A stretch of DNA of 64,000 nucleotides from Lentzea waywayandensis (lineage in GTDB: Bacteria > Actinomycetota > Actinomycetes > Mycobacteriales > Pseudonocardiaceae): positions 310,001-374,000 of the forward strand of contig NZ_FOYL01000004.1 of the NCBI RefSeq assembly GCF_900115955.1, given 5' to 3'. The notes below the pieces were generated by a model that was given only the letters and a program-made list of their open reading frames with translations, ran no database searches and was not told the origin of the DNA. Every line of letters starts with the position of its first letter. Position 1 is the first letter of the stretch. This document shows positions 52,371 through 61,920 of this stretch, in pieces. The translations under genes were made by a program, and so were the position numbers.

Positions 52371-53114
52371 TCAGCGGGCGACCAGCAGGAAGATGCTCGG
52401 CCCGAACCTCATCCTGGCCAGCGCGGGCTGGGCCGCCTTCTCCAGGCCGAGCAGCACACGATGCGGCACGACCCTCTTCAGCGCGCCCGACCGCAGGTTC
52501 GACACCGAGAGCGAACGCACGACCCGCAGTCCGGCGTCGGAGAGTTGCCTGGTCACGGTGTCGAGGTTGTGGTTGACGAACGGGATCTCGTCGTCGTGCC
52601 GGTTCTCCGGTGACCGGATGTCCACGGGCTCGGCGGGAACTCCCCTGCCGAGCCGGCGCAGGCGGTTGCGGGCGTGCCCGAGGTTGGCGACTTCGATGAC
52701 TGCGATGCCCTCCGGGGCGAGGACCCTGGCGATCTCGGCCAGTTCCGCGGCCGGGTCCGGCAGGTGGTGCATGACCCGGATCATCGTCACCAGGTCGATC
52801 GAGCCCGTCGCGAACGGCAACCGCGCGGCCTGCGCCTGCACCTGCTTGATCTCCTTGCCGAGGAACTTCGCCGCGACGTCGAGCTGGCGGCTGCTCGGCT
52901 CGGCCAGCGTCACGTGGTCCGCGTACTTCGGCAGCAACGCGGTGATGCGGCCGTAGCCCCCGCCCACGTCCACCGCGCGTGCGAAGTGCCGGCCAGTCAG
53001 CAGCCGGTCGATCGCGATGCGCTCGGCGTCGTGCTCGTAGTCGCGGCCCTTCCAGTAGCCCAGGTAGTCGTGGGCCGGTCCGTCGTAGAAATCTGCTCTC
53101 TTGATATCCCCCAT
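52371..53114 (-). CDS. Class I SAM-dependent methyltransferase
   Basis: A 247-residue protein with AVDVGGGYGRITALLPKYAD (SAM loop), HVTLAEPSSRQLDVAAKFL, and TMIRVMHHLPDPAAELAEIARVL, the Methyltransferase_11 pattern. The N-terminus (FYDGPAHDYLGYWKGRDYEH) is long and aromatic-rich. It lies immediately downstream of glfT2 on the same strand but beyond a strong terminator, and inside the galactan block, so a wall-lipid or sugar acceptor is conceivable. The acceptor is unproven. The ATG at 53114 begins MGDIKRADF. Confidence 0.88.
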   Translation of the reverse strand: MGDIKRADFYDGPAHDYLGYWKGRDYEHDAERIAIDRLLTGRHFARAVDVGGGYGRITALLPKYADHVTLAEPSSRQLDVAAKFLGKEIKQVQAQAARLPFATGSIDLVTMIRVMHHLPDPAAELAEIARVLAPEGIAVIEVANLGHARNRLRRLGRGVPAEPVDIRSPENRHDDEIPFVNHNLDTVTRQLSDAGLRVVRSLSVSNLRSGALKRVVPHRVLLGLEKAAQPALARMRFGPSIFLLVAR

Positions 53115-53159
53115 GCATCCCGGACGTCCGACCACGAGGTGAGGTTGCGCAGCAAAAAA

Positions 53160-53181
53160 GGCCCCCGAAAGTTCGGGGGCC
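53160..53181 (-). terminator. Rho-independent terminator of glfT2
   Basis: GGCCCCCGAA/TTCGGGGGCC with a 2-base nominal loop is followed on the minus strand by a run of six T, 17 bases after the stop codon at 53198. Confidence 0.95.
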
Positions 53182-53197
53182 CTCTTCACGGACGTGA

Positions 53198-55102
53198 TCA
53201 GCCGTTGTTCTCGAACACCTTGCGCCACGACTCGACCGAGGTCAGCTCGGGCAGCGCGTCGCGGTACACCTTCTGCATGCGCGGCCACTCGGCCGACAGG
53301 CGGCGGTAGTTGCGGACCGCGCGCTTCATCAGCTGGCGGAACTCCTTCGGGTCGCGCTTGCGGAACGCGACGCCGCTGCCGTCGGCGTTGGACACGGTGG
53401 CGCTGTCCAGGTTGCCGAGCAGGAACCACCGGGCGTTGGACGCCGGCACGTTGATCTGCGGACGCTCTGCGGTGGCCGCCTGCGGTTCGCGCAGGTTGTG
53501 CATGAGCGCCTTGGCCGCCTCGGACGCGATCGTGACCGGGTTCGTGGGCGGCGTCAGCATCTGCTCGGCGCGGACCATGTCGAACGTCGGCGTCGGGAAC
53601 TCGCGGGCCGACGGGAGGACCTGGGCGTCCGAGTAGTTCTTGCGGAGCTCGCGGATCTCCGGCAGGGCCGTGCGCAGCGAGTCGAACAGCTTCGACGGGC
53701 CGGCCAGGAAGTCCTCGATCGCCTTCTGCTGCACGGCGACCGTCGAGTACTCCATGGACAGCAGGTGCCGCAGCGACAGCTTCAGGCCCTGCTTGAGCAG
53801 CGTGGACCGCACGTCGTACGGGCTGTGCAGCGCGGCGAGGACGAGCCGGTTGCGGGTGTGGAAGTACGCCTGCCAGTCGGTGGCGTCGTTCTTGTCCGTC
53901 CACGGCATGTGCCACACGGCCGAGCCGGGCAGCGAGACCGTCGGGTAGCCGCGCTCCAGGGCGCGCAGCGAGTACTCCGCGTCGTCCCACTTGATGAACA
54001 GCGGCAGCGGGTAGCCGGTGCGCTGCACGACCTCACGCGGGAACAGGCACATCCACCAGCCGTTGTAGGTGGCGTCGATGCGGGCGTGCAGTTCCTCGGT
54101 CTCGCGCAGCGACTCCGTGCCGAAGTCGTGGTCGGTGACCGCGCCGGGTGCTGCCCGCCAGTAGCAGGTGCCCAGGTCGACGACCTCGCCCATGCTGTGC
54201 AGGCGGGAGCGGGCCTGGAGGTTCAGCATGTGCGAACCGACGATGACCGGCTGGGCTGCGGCGCGCGCGAACGCGTTCGAGCGCAGGACGGCGTCCGGCT
54301 CCAGACGGATGTCGTCGTCCATCAGCATGATCTGGTCGGCGTCGGTGTGCTCGATCGCCTCGTACAGACCGCGGGTGAAGCCACCGGAGCCACCGAGGTT
54401 GTCCTGCTCGATGATCTCCAGCTTGTCGCCGAGGGCCTTGACGGCCTCGTCGTAGCCGGGGGTGTTGCGCACCTTGACGGCACCCTGGTCGGCGACGAAG
54501 ACCTTCTTCAGCACCGACAGGACGGCCGGGTCCTCACCGAGGGCGCGCAGCGCGATGACCGCGTCGACCGGGCGCATCGTCGTCATGCCGATGGCGACGG
54601 TCTGGGCCGGCAGCGGCTGCTCGGTGGTCCACGCGGCGTCGTCGATCTCCATCGTGGTGTCGTCGGTGAAGACGTCGAACCAGATCCAGCCGCCGTCCTC
54701 GAACGGCTTGAGCGACACCGTCAGCGCGACGTCGAACCACGCCTTCGGGCTGCGGATGACCTGGCCGTCGAGGTGGATCGTGTCGCCGTTGGGCTTCGAC
54801 CGGTAGACGTCGATGCGACCGGCGCCACGCACGCGCATGCGCAGCACGACGTCGTCGACGACCGTCCAGCGCTTCCAGTAGCTGGCGGGGAACGCGTTGA
54901 AGTACGAAGCGAACGACACCTTGGCCGAGGTCGGCACCGTCACCGCGCGGCGGCCCGAGACGTGGCTGTGCACGTTGGTCGGCTCGTCGAGGTAGAGCGG
55001 ACGCACGTCCAACGGGTCCTCGTCCCGCGGCATGATCACCCGCTGCAGAACCTGGGTCGGGTTGATCTTGGTGGCGCTTGCGGCTTTGGCCTGCTCGGTC
55101 AC
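53198..55102 (-). CDS. glfT2: Galactofuranosyltransferase GlfT2 (galactan polymerase)
   Basis: A 634-residue bifunctional transferase (mycobacterial GlfT2 is 637). The N-terminal beta-barrel-type domain (about 1-175) is followed by a GT-A domain with DDD at 262-264, WDD at 372-374 and His398 in AVWHMPW, corresponding to the metal-binding, base and metal-ligand residues of the mycobacterial enzyme. NLGGSGGFTRG binds the donor. The helical C-terminus holds the tetramer. It polymerises alternating beta-1,5 and beta-1,6 Galf onto the GlfT1 product. The GTG at 55102 with CGGAGGAAG upstream is chosen over an earlier in-frame start at 55165. Confidence 0.96.
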   Translation of the reverse strand: MTEQAKAASATKINPTQVLQRVIMPRDEDPLDVRPLYLDEPTNVHSHVSGRRAVTVPTSAKVSFASYFNAFPASYWKRWTVVDDVVLRMRVRGAGRIDVYRSKPNGDTIHLDGQVIRSPKAWFDVALTVSLKPFEDGGWIWFDVFTDDTTMEIDDAAWTTEQPLPAQTVAIGMTTMRPVDAVIALRALGEDPAVLSVLKKVFVADQGAVKVRNTPGYDEAVKALGDKLEIIEQDNLGGSGGFTRGLYEAIEHTDADQIMLMDDDIRLEPDAVLRSNAFARAAAQPVIVGSHMLNLQARSRLHSMGEVVDLGTCYWRAAPGAVTDHDFGTESLRETEELHARIDATYNGWWMCLFPREVVQRTGYPLPLFIKWDDAEYSLRALERGYPTVSLPGSAVWHMPWTDKNDATDWQAYFHTRNRLVLAALHSPYDVRSTLLKQGLKLSLRHLLSMEYSTVAVQQKAIEDFLAGPSKLFDSLRTALPEIRELRKNYSDAQVLPSAREFPTPTFDMVRAEQMLTPPTNPVTIASEAAKALMHNLREPQAATAERPQINVPASNARWFLLGNLDSATVSNADGSGVAFRKRDPKEFRQLMKRAVRNYRRLSAEWPRMQKVYRDALPELTSVESWRKVFENNG

Positions 55103-55225
55103 GTGCTTCCTCCGGCGAACCGAATTCGGGCGGTTCGGGTCAGCTTCATGGATGGCTACCGCCACGGAAGAGTTGTCGTGGCGCGGCGCGTCAAGCGCCC
55201 ATAGTACTCAATGTTCAATGACGAA

Positions 55226-55256
55226 CGCCCGGCCGTACAGGTTGTACGGCCGGGCG
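55226..55256 (-). terminator. Terminator of glf
   Basis: CGCCCGGCCGTACA and TGTACGGCCGGGCG form a perfect 14-bp stem with a 3-base loop, 19 bases after the glf stop codon. It separates glf from glfT2, so the two are not simply co-transcribed. Confidence 0.92.
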
Positions 55257-55275
55257 AAATGCGTCTAAACCGACA

Positions 55276-56607
<1,332 letters not shown>

Positions 56608-57513
56608 TCAGCCCCTGGCCTCGAACTCCGCGAGGCCGGGCAGGACTTCCCCTGCCACCTGCTCCAGCACGGTCTCGTGGCCGAAGTAGACGCCCTCGCT
56701 GCGCGGCCAGTGCACGATCAGGTCGGTGAACCCGAGCTCACGGGCCCGGCCGGCCGCGTCCTGGAACGCCTCGACGCTCGTCAGCGAGTAGACCGGCGCC
56801 GAGTCGAGGTTGAGGTACCGGTCGATGGTGCCGCTCGCGCGGTTGATCGACGCGAGCTCGTCGTTGAACCGCCTGGTCACCTGCGCGACCCCGCGCCACC
56901 AGTCCTCGTAGCCGGGGTTCTCGATCCGCCGCGAGCCGGTGGTGATCCAGCCGGTGCCGTACCGGGCGGCGATGTTCATGGCCTTCGGCCCGTCCGCGGC
57001 CACGACGAACGGCACCCGCGGCCGCTGCACGCAGCCGGGATGGCCGCGGGCCTCCTCAACGGTGAAGTGCTCGCCCTTCCAGGTGGTCCTGTCCCTGGTC
57101 AGCAGCAGGTCGAGCAGCTCGACGAACTCGGCGAACCGCTGGGTGCGCTGCCCGGCCGTCAGCTCCTGCCCGCCGATCGCGGTCGTGTCGTACGAGCCGG
57201 TGCCGCCCGAGCCGAGGCCCAGGTTGAGCCGGCCGTCGGACAGGTCGTCGAGCGTGAGGACCTCGCGGGCGAACGGCACCGGATGCCGGAAGACGGGGGA
57301 CGCGACGAGCGTGCCGAGCCGGATCCGGGAGGTCACCGCGGCGGCCGCCGTGAGGGTCGGCACGGCCGAGAACCACGGGCCGTCGACGAGCGTGCGCCAG
57401 CCGAGGTGGTCGTACGTCCACGCGTGGGAGAAGCCGAGCTCCTCGGCCGCTCTCCACTTGGGTTCCGCCACCCACCACCGGTACTCGGGCAGGATCACCA
57501 CGCCAACTCGCAC
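56608..57513 (-). CDS. LLM-class flavin-dependent oxidoreductase (luciferase-like, probably F420)
   Basis: A 301-residue TIM-barrel luciferase-like protein. MRVGVVILPEYRWW and HAWTYDHLGWRTLVDGPWF at the front, RIRLGTLVASPVFRHP (cofactor segment), TLDDLSDGRLNLGLGSGG, and AADGPKAMNIAARYGTGWIT are LLM-family signatures. In actinobacteria such proteins usually use coenzyme F420. The substrate is unknown. It lies upstream of glf on the same strand but 147 bp away, and is divergent from the HAD gene. Confidence 0.92.
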   Translation of the reverse strand: MRVGVVILPEYRWWVAEPKWRAAEELGFSHAWTYDHLGWRTLVDGPWFSAVPTLTAAAAVTSRIRLGTLVASPVFRHPVPFAREVLTLDDLSDGRLNLGLGSGGTGSYDTTAIGGQELTAGQRTQRFAEFVELLDLLLTRDRTTWKGEHFTVEEARGHPGCVQRPRVPFVVAADGPKAMNIAARYGTGWITTGSRRIENPGYEDWWRGVAQVTRRFNDELASINRASGTIDRYLNLDSAPVYSLTSVEAFQDAAGRARELGFTDLIVHWPRSEGVYFGHETVLEQVAGEVLPGLAEFEARG

Positions 57514-57580
57514 CGGCCGACCCTAGCGACGTGATCCGCAACTCGACGAATCCGCTTCCGGCATCAGCGAGGATGGACTC

Positions 57581-58384
57581 GTGGAGAAACCAGCGCTGGT
57601 GGCATCGGACGTGGACGGCACGATCCTTGGCACGAACGAACAGGTGAGCGAGTACACGACGCGGGCCGTGGGCAGGGTGCTGGCGGACGGAACCCCGTTC
57701 GTACTGGTCAGCGGCCGTCCGCCGCGCTGGATCCCGCGTATCGCGAACGCCGTCGGTGCCACCGGGTACGCGGTCTGCGCCAACGGCGCGGTGCTCTACG
57801 ACGTCGGCGCGGACCGCGTGATCTGGCAACGTGGCATCAGCCCGGTCCGGCTGAACGACCTGGGCAAGGCTCTGACCACGGCGCTCCCGGGCAGCGCGGT
57901 GGCCGCGGAACGGGTGGGCGCACGGGCGTCCGACATCGAGTCGTTCGTCGCGGAGGAGGCGTACCGGCACGCGTGGCCGGACGGGCACGACGTGGCCCCG
58001 AGGGCGGAGGTGCTGGGGCACACGGCGGTGAAGCTGTTGGTCAGGCACGTGGGCATGACCAGTGCCGAGATGGAGGCGGCCGCGACGGCGGTGCTGGGCG
58101 ACGAGTTCGCCGTCACCTACTCGACCAACGCCGGGCTGATCGAGGTGTCCGAACGGAACGTGACCAAGGCCACGGGCTTGGCCGACGTGGCGGAGCGGCT
58201 GGGGGTGGCCGCCGAGAACGTGATCGCCTTCGGGGACATGCCGAACGACATCCCGCTGCTGCGGTGGGTCGGTCATGGCGTCGCCATGGCCAACGCGCAC
58301 CACGAACTGCTCGCGGTGGCCGACGAGGTCACCGGCACGAACGACCAGGACGGCGTCGCACAAGTCCTGGAGCGCTGGTTCTAG
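57581..58384 (+). CDS. HAD-superfamily (Cof-type) phosphatase
   Basis: A 267-residue HAD hydrolase of the IIB (Cof) type. DVDGT at 10-14 holds the nucleophile and acid, LVSGRPPRW is motif II, a C2 cap domain lies between about residues 85 and 190, NVTKATGL contains the motif III Lys, and GDMPNDIPLL is motif IV. It hydrolyses sugar phosphates or similar phosphomonoesters; the real substrate cannot be told. GTG start at 57581. It ends ten bases from the convergent membrane-protein gene. Confidence 0.93.
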   Translation: MEKPALVASDVDGTILGTNEQVSEYTTRAVGRVLADGTPFVLVSGRPPRWIPRIANAVGATGYAVCANGAVLYDVGADRVIWQRGISPVRLNDLGKALTTALPGSAVAAERVGARASDIESFVAEEAYRHAWPDGHDVAPRAEVLGHTAVKLLVRHVGMTSAEMEAAATAVLGDEFAVTYSTNAGLIEVSERNVTKATGLADVAERLGVAAENVIAFGDMPNDIPLLRWVGHGVAMANAHHELLAVADEVTGTNDQDGVAQVLERWF

Positions 58385-58394
58385 CCCTCGGGGC

Positions 58395-59408
58395 TCAGTC
58401 CTCGGCCGGGATCGGAACCGGGACGCCGCGGCGCTTCTGCACGTACGCGACGAGCGCCGCCGCACCGGCTGCGGCCAGGTCGGCGATGGTGAACATCAGG
58501 CGCGAGACCAGCGCCAGCGCGATGGCCTGGCCCGCCGGCAGCACGGTCGCGACCGTGGCGGTGATGACCAGCTCGCGGGCGCCGAGGCCGGACGGCAGGA
58601 AGAAGGCCAGCAGACCCGCGGTCATCGACAGCGCCATCGCACCAGCGGACAGGACGAGCGTGTCCAGGCGCGGGGAGCCGAGCGAGTCGACCAGCAGCCA
58701 CAGGTGCACGCCGTAACAGAGGTAGATCGCGACGGCCGCGCCCAGCGCCTTGAGGATCTTGGAGGCGGTGAAGTGCTGCTCGAGCGGCCGCTTGCGCAGC
58801 ACCTTCAGCACGAGGTTGACCGACCACGTCAGCAGGCGCGGGTGCAGGAACGGCAGGCCGACCGCCAGCAGGAGGAACAGCCACAGCAGCTGGTTCGATT
58901 CGGGGCGCCCGGACAGCATGACGGGCAGCGCGGCGAGGCCCGCGATCAGCGAGGCGAGGACGCCCATGCCTGTCGCGACCAGGCCCGCGGTGAAGCTGCG
59001 CGCGCGGTTGACGCCCGCCTCGCGGGCGAGCTCCATGGAGAGCAGGACGGCCCAGACGGCGCCGGGGATGTACTTGCCCAGCTGACCGACCAGGTAGAAC
59101 TTCGACGCGTCCAGGAATCGGACGGGGGCGCCCAGATCGGACAGCACGATCTTCCAGACCAGCGGACCGAGGAAGATGCCGGCGAAGACAGCGGCGAGCG
59201 ACAGCGCGAGCGACTGCCACGGCAACCCGATCAGCGTCGGGTATACCTCGTCCCACTGGGAGTAGACCGAGTAGACGGCGGCGGCCAGCACCGCGACGAT
59301 CAGCACTCGCTTCGCCCAGGCGATGACGACCGCCTTGCGCGTCTTGGCCGGAGCCGGAGGGGCGACCTGCTGGGCGTCGGTGGCAGCCACGTCGGGCTCG
59401 ACGGTCAT
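58395..59408 (-). CDS. Lysylphosphatidylglycerol-synthase-type membrane protein (UPF0104, flippase-like)
   Basis: A 337-residue integral membrane protein with about eight hydrophobic helices. It carries the LPG_synthase_TM/UPF0104 pattern: KFYLVGQLGKYIPGAVWAVL in the first third, AREAGVNRARSFTAGLVATG, and FFLPSGLGARELVITATVA near the C-terminus. These proteins resemble the membrane half of MprF and are thought to move or flip lipids or lipid-linked sugars. The ATG at 59408 is chosen because GGAG lies just upstream; an ATG at 59471 would add 21 residues with no ribosome site. It is divergent from the DegT/Gfo pair, and a joint role in a lipid-linked amino-sugar is inference. Confidence 0.88.
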   Translation of the reverse strand: MTVEPDVAATDAQQVAPPAPAKTRKAVVIAWAKRVLIVAVLAAAVYSVYSQWDEVYPTLIGLPWQSLALSLAAVFAGIFLGPLVWKIVLSDLGAPVRFLDASKFYLVGQLGKYIPGAVWAVLLSMELAREAGVNRARSFTAGLVATGMGVLASLIAGLAALPVMLSGRPESNQLLWLFLLLAVGLPFLHPRLLTWSVNLVLKVLRKRPLEQHFTASKILKALGAAVAIYLCYGVHLWLLVDSLGSPRLDTLVLSAGAMALSMTAGLLAFFLPSGLGARELVITATVATVLPAGQAIALALVSRLMFTIADLAAAGAAALVAYVQKRRGVPVPIPAED

Positions 59409-59635
59409 CGGTTCTCCGCTTCCTGCTTCGCTTCCCAGCGACGGGCCGGGCACGGCGGACTGGGCGTCCATGAGGGGGTCGTACTTCCTACGCGGCGGAT
59501 CCACAACGGACCCTGAAAAGGATCACTCCATCAGGCAGGTAGCCTGTGGTCCGCGCCTGGTCTGCACCTGGCAGTAACACCGGGGTAACTGTACCGGACG
59601 CATCCAACCGTCTCCGGAAGTGGAAAGTCTGCTGC

Positions 59636-60733
59636 ATGATTCCGATTACCGTCGTCGACGTCCAGGACGCCGAGCCGCTCGTGCTGGAAGTGCTCCGCTC
59701 CGGTGTCATCGCACAGGGACCGATGGTCAAGCGGTTCGAGGATGCTTTCGCCTCCGTTGCGGGTGTGCCTCACGCGGTCGCCGTGAACAACGGCACGACC
59801 GCGCTGGTCGCGTCCATCCAGGCGCTCGACCTGAAGCCCGGTGATGAGGTCATCACCACGCCGTTCACCTTCGTGGCCACGCTGAACGCGATCCTCGAAG
59901 CAGGCGCCACCGCTCGGTTCGCCGACATCAGCGCGGTCGACTTCAACCTCGACCCGGAGAAGGTCAGCGGCGCGGTCACCGACCGCACCAAGGTCCTCAT
60001 GCCGGTCCACCTGTACGGCCAGATGGCCGACATGGGCCGTCTCGTGCCGCTGGCGCAGCAGCACGGCCTGACGATCGTCGAGGACTCGGCGCAGGCGGTC
60101 GGCGCGACCTTCGAGGGCAAGCCCGCCGGCTCGTTCGGCATCGGCTGCTTCTCGCTGTACGCCACCAAGAACATCACCACCGCCGAGGGCGGCGTCATCA
60201 CGACGTCGGACGACGCGCTGGCGGACAAGCTGCGCGTCATGCGCAACCAGGGCATGCGCGCCCGCTACCAGTACGAGATGGCGGGTCACAACTACCGCCT
60301 CACGGACCTGCACGCGGCGCTGGGCATCCCGCAGCTGGAGAAGCTGCAGCAGCTCACCGACGCGCGCCGGCGCAACGCCGAGGCGCTGTCCAAGGGCCTC
60401 GACGGCGTGACGGGTCTCACCGTCCCCGCCGTGCTGCCGGGCCGTGAGCACGTGTGGCACCAGTACACGATCCTGGTCGGCGACGACGCCCCGGTGACCC
60501 GCGACGAGCTCGCGGCGAAGCTCACCGAGAAGGGCATCGGCAACGGCATCTACTACCCGAAGCTCGTGTTCGACTACGACTGCTACCGGGACAACCCTCA
60601 GGTCATCGCCTCCGACGTGCCGGTCGCGCAGAAGGTCGCCGAGCAGGCGCTTTCGCTGCCGGTGCACCCGAAGCTGACCGACGCAGAGCTCGAGACCATC
60701 GTCTCGTCCGTCCGGGAGGTGTTCGGCGCGTGA
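59636..60733 (+). CDS. DegT/DnrJ/EryC1/StrS-family sugar aminotransferase
   Basis: A 365-residue PLP enzyme. NNGTTALVASIQAL binds the phosphate, Asp150 in VEDSAQAVGA contacts the pyridine ring, and Lys178 in SLYATKNITTAEGG forms the Schiff base. GHNYRLTDLHAALG is the family signature. It transaminates a keto group on a nucleotide-linked sugar. The next gene, a Gfo/Idh dehydrogenase, overlaps it by four bases (GTGA), as in pathways that make 3-amino or 2,3-diamino sugars (WbpB/WbpE type). The ATG at 59636 is chosen over an earlier frame start lacking family sequence. Confidence 0.93.
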   Translation: MIPITVVDVQDAEPLVLEVLRSGVIAQGPMVKRFEDAFASVAGVPHAVAVNNGTTALVASIQALDLKPGDEVITTPFTFVATLNAILEAGATARFADISAVDFNLDPEKVSGAVTDRTKVLMPVHLYGQMADMGRLVPLAQQHGLTIVEDSAQAVGATFEGKPAGSFGIGCFSLYATKNITTAEGGVITTSDDALADKLRVMRNQGMRARYQYEMAGHNYRLTDLHAALGIPQLEKLQQLTDARRRNAEALSKGLDGVTGLTVPAVLPGREHVWHQYTILVGDDAPVTRDELAAKLTEKGIGNGIYYPKLVFDYDCYRDNPQVIASDVPVAQKVAEQALSLPVHPKLTDAELETIVSSVREVFGA

Positions 60734-61701
60734 CCGCCCGTCCCAAGATCGCCCTGGTCGGCGCCGGCACGATGGGCTCGCTGCACGCCCGCGTGCTGTC
60801 GCAGTCCGATCGCGTCGACTTCAAGTTCGTCGTGGAGCAGAACGCCGAGACCGGTCAGGCCATCGCCGACCGCTTCGGCATCGAGCACACCAGCTCGCTG
60901 GACGGGCTGAAGGACGTCGACGCCGTCGTCATCGCGGCCGCCACCGAGGCGCACTACGCCATCGCCAAGCAGGCGCTGGAGCTCGGCAAGCCGCTGCTCA
61001 TCGAGAAGCCGCTAGCCGCGACGTACGCGCAGTCCGAAGAGCTCGTCGCAGAGTCGGAGAAGCGCGGCCTGCCGCTCGTCTGCGGCTTCCTCGAGCGCTT
61101 CAACCCGGCGATCCTCACCGCGAAGCAGTTCGTCGGCGAGGTCGTGCAGATCAACGCGATGCGGCACTCGCCGTTCGTGCCGCGGATCAAGACCGGTGTC
61201 GCGGGCGACCTGCTCATCCACGACGTCGACCTCGCGATCCGCTTCGTCGGCAACGCCCCCGCCGCGGTGAAGGGCTCGTTCGGCTTCTTCCACAAGCAGT
61301 CGCAGGACAACGGTTCCGAGGACTCCGCGGACGCGACCATGTCGTTCGAGAGCGGTGCCCTCGCCACGATCTCGGCGTCGCGGATCAGCCAGCGCAAGGT
61401 GCGGCAGATCTCGGTGCTGGAGATCGACCGCCTGATCGAGATCGACCTGCTGCGCCGGGACATCACGATCTACAAGCACGTGGCGGACTCGCCCGCGGCG
61501 GACGGCGTCGGCTACCAGTCGCAGACCGTCATCGAGCTGCCGACGATCCTGCAGAGCGCCGAGCCGCTGGCCGCGCAGCTGAACCACTTCCTGAACCTGC
61601 TCGAGCTGGGAGCCGGTTCGGACGAGGTTACGGCTGAGCGCAACGCGATCCTCCCGGCGCACAAGGTCGTGCACCACGCCACGGAGTCGGCTCTGGCCTG
61701 A
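60730..61701 (+). CDS. Gfo/Idh/MocA-family dehydrogenase, probable nucleotide-sugar 3-dehydrogenase
   Basis: A 323-residue oxidoreductase with NAD(P) loop GAGTMGSLHA (11-20), IEKPLA with catalytic Lys93, and the second-half motif GVAGDLLIHDVDLAIRFVG that carries the H-D pair. The sequence around ERFNPAILTAKQF and ISASRISQRKVRQISVLE matches WlbA-like sugar dehydrogenases. It probably oxidises C3 of a nucleotide sugar so that the coupled DegT enzyme can aminate it. The GTG at 60730 overlaps the DegT stop. A clear terminator follows. Confidence 0.92.
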   Translation: MTARPKIALVGAGTMGSLHARVLSQSDRVDFKFVVEQNAETGQAIADRFGIEHTSSLDGLKDVDAVVIAAATEAHYAIAKQALELGKPLLIEKPLAATYAQSEELVAESEKRGLPLVCGFLERFNPAILTAKQFVGEVVQINAMRHSPFVPRIKTGVAGDLLIHDVDLAIRFVGNAPAAVKGSFGFFHKQSQDNGSEDSADATMSFESGALATISASRISQRKVRQISVLEIDRLIEIDLLRRDITIYKHVADSPAADGVGYQSQTVIELPTILQSAEPLAAQLNHFLNLLELGAGSDEVTAERNAILPAHKVVHHATESALA

Positions 61702-61716
61702 CGCCGTCGCAGTCGG

Positions 61717-61752
61717 AAGGGGTCACCGGCCTTTGTGGTCGGTGACCCTTTT
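61717..61752. terminator. Terminator after the amino-sugar gene pair
   Basis: AAGGGGTCACCG pairs with CGGTGACCCTTTT, giving a 12-bp stem and a short GC-rich apical loop, with TTTT at its end on the plus strand, 15 bases after the stop. The following 168 bp up to the GH89 stop contain no recognisable gene. Confidence 0.85.
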
Positions 61753-61920
61753 CGCGTTCCGGGGATCCCGGCAGGAGCAGCGAAGTCAGCCCGTCGGCGG
61801 GAGCGGTTGCCGTGCAGGGAACGTTCCCGCGGCACGTACAACTCCGTCTCGAACGGGCCAGGCAGCAACACCGCGGTCGACGCCGTCCACAACGGACACC
61901 TCGCAGTGGACGGAGTGCTG

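Noticed and set aside
61753..61920. Possible gene remnant between the Gfo/Idh terminator and the GH89 gene
   Set aside because: Some frames look weakly protein-like, but no motif, start or ribosome site is evident in 168 bp.
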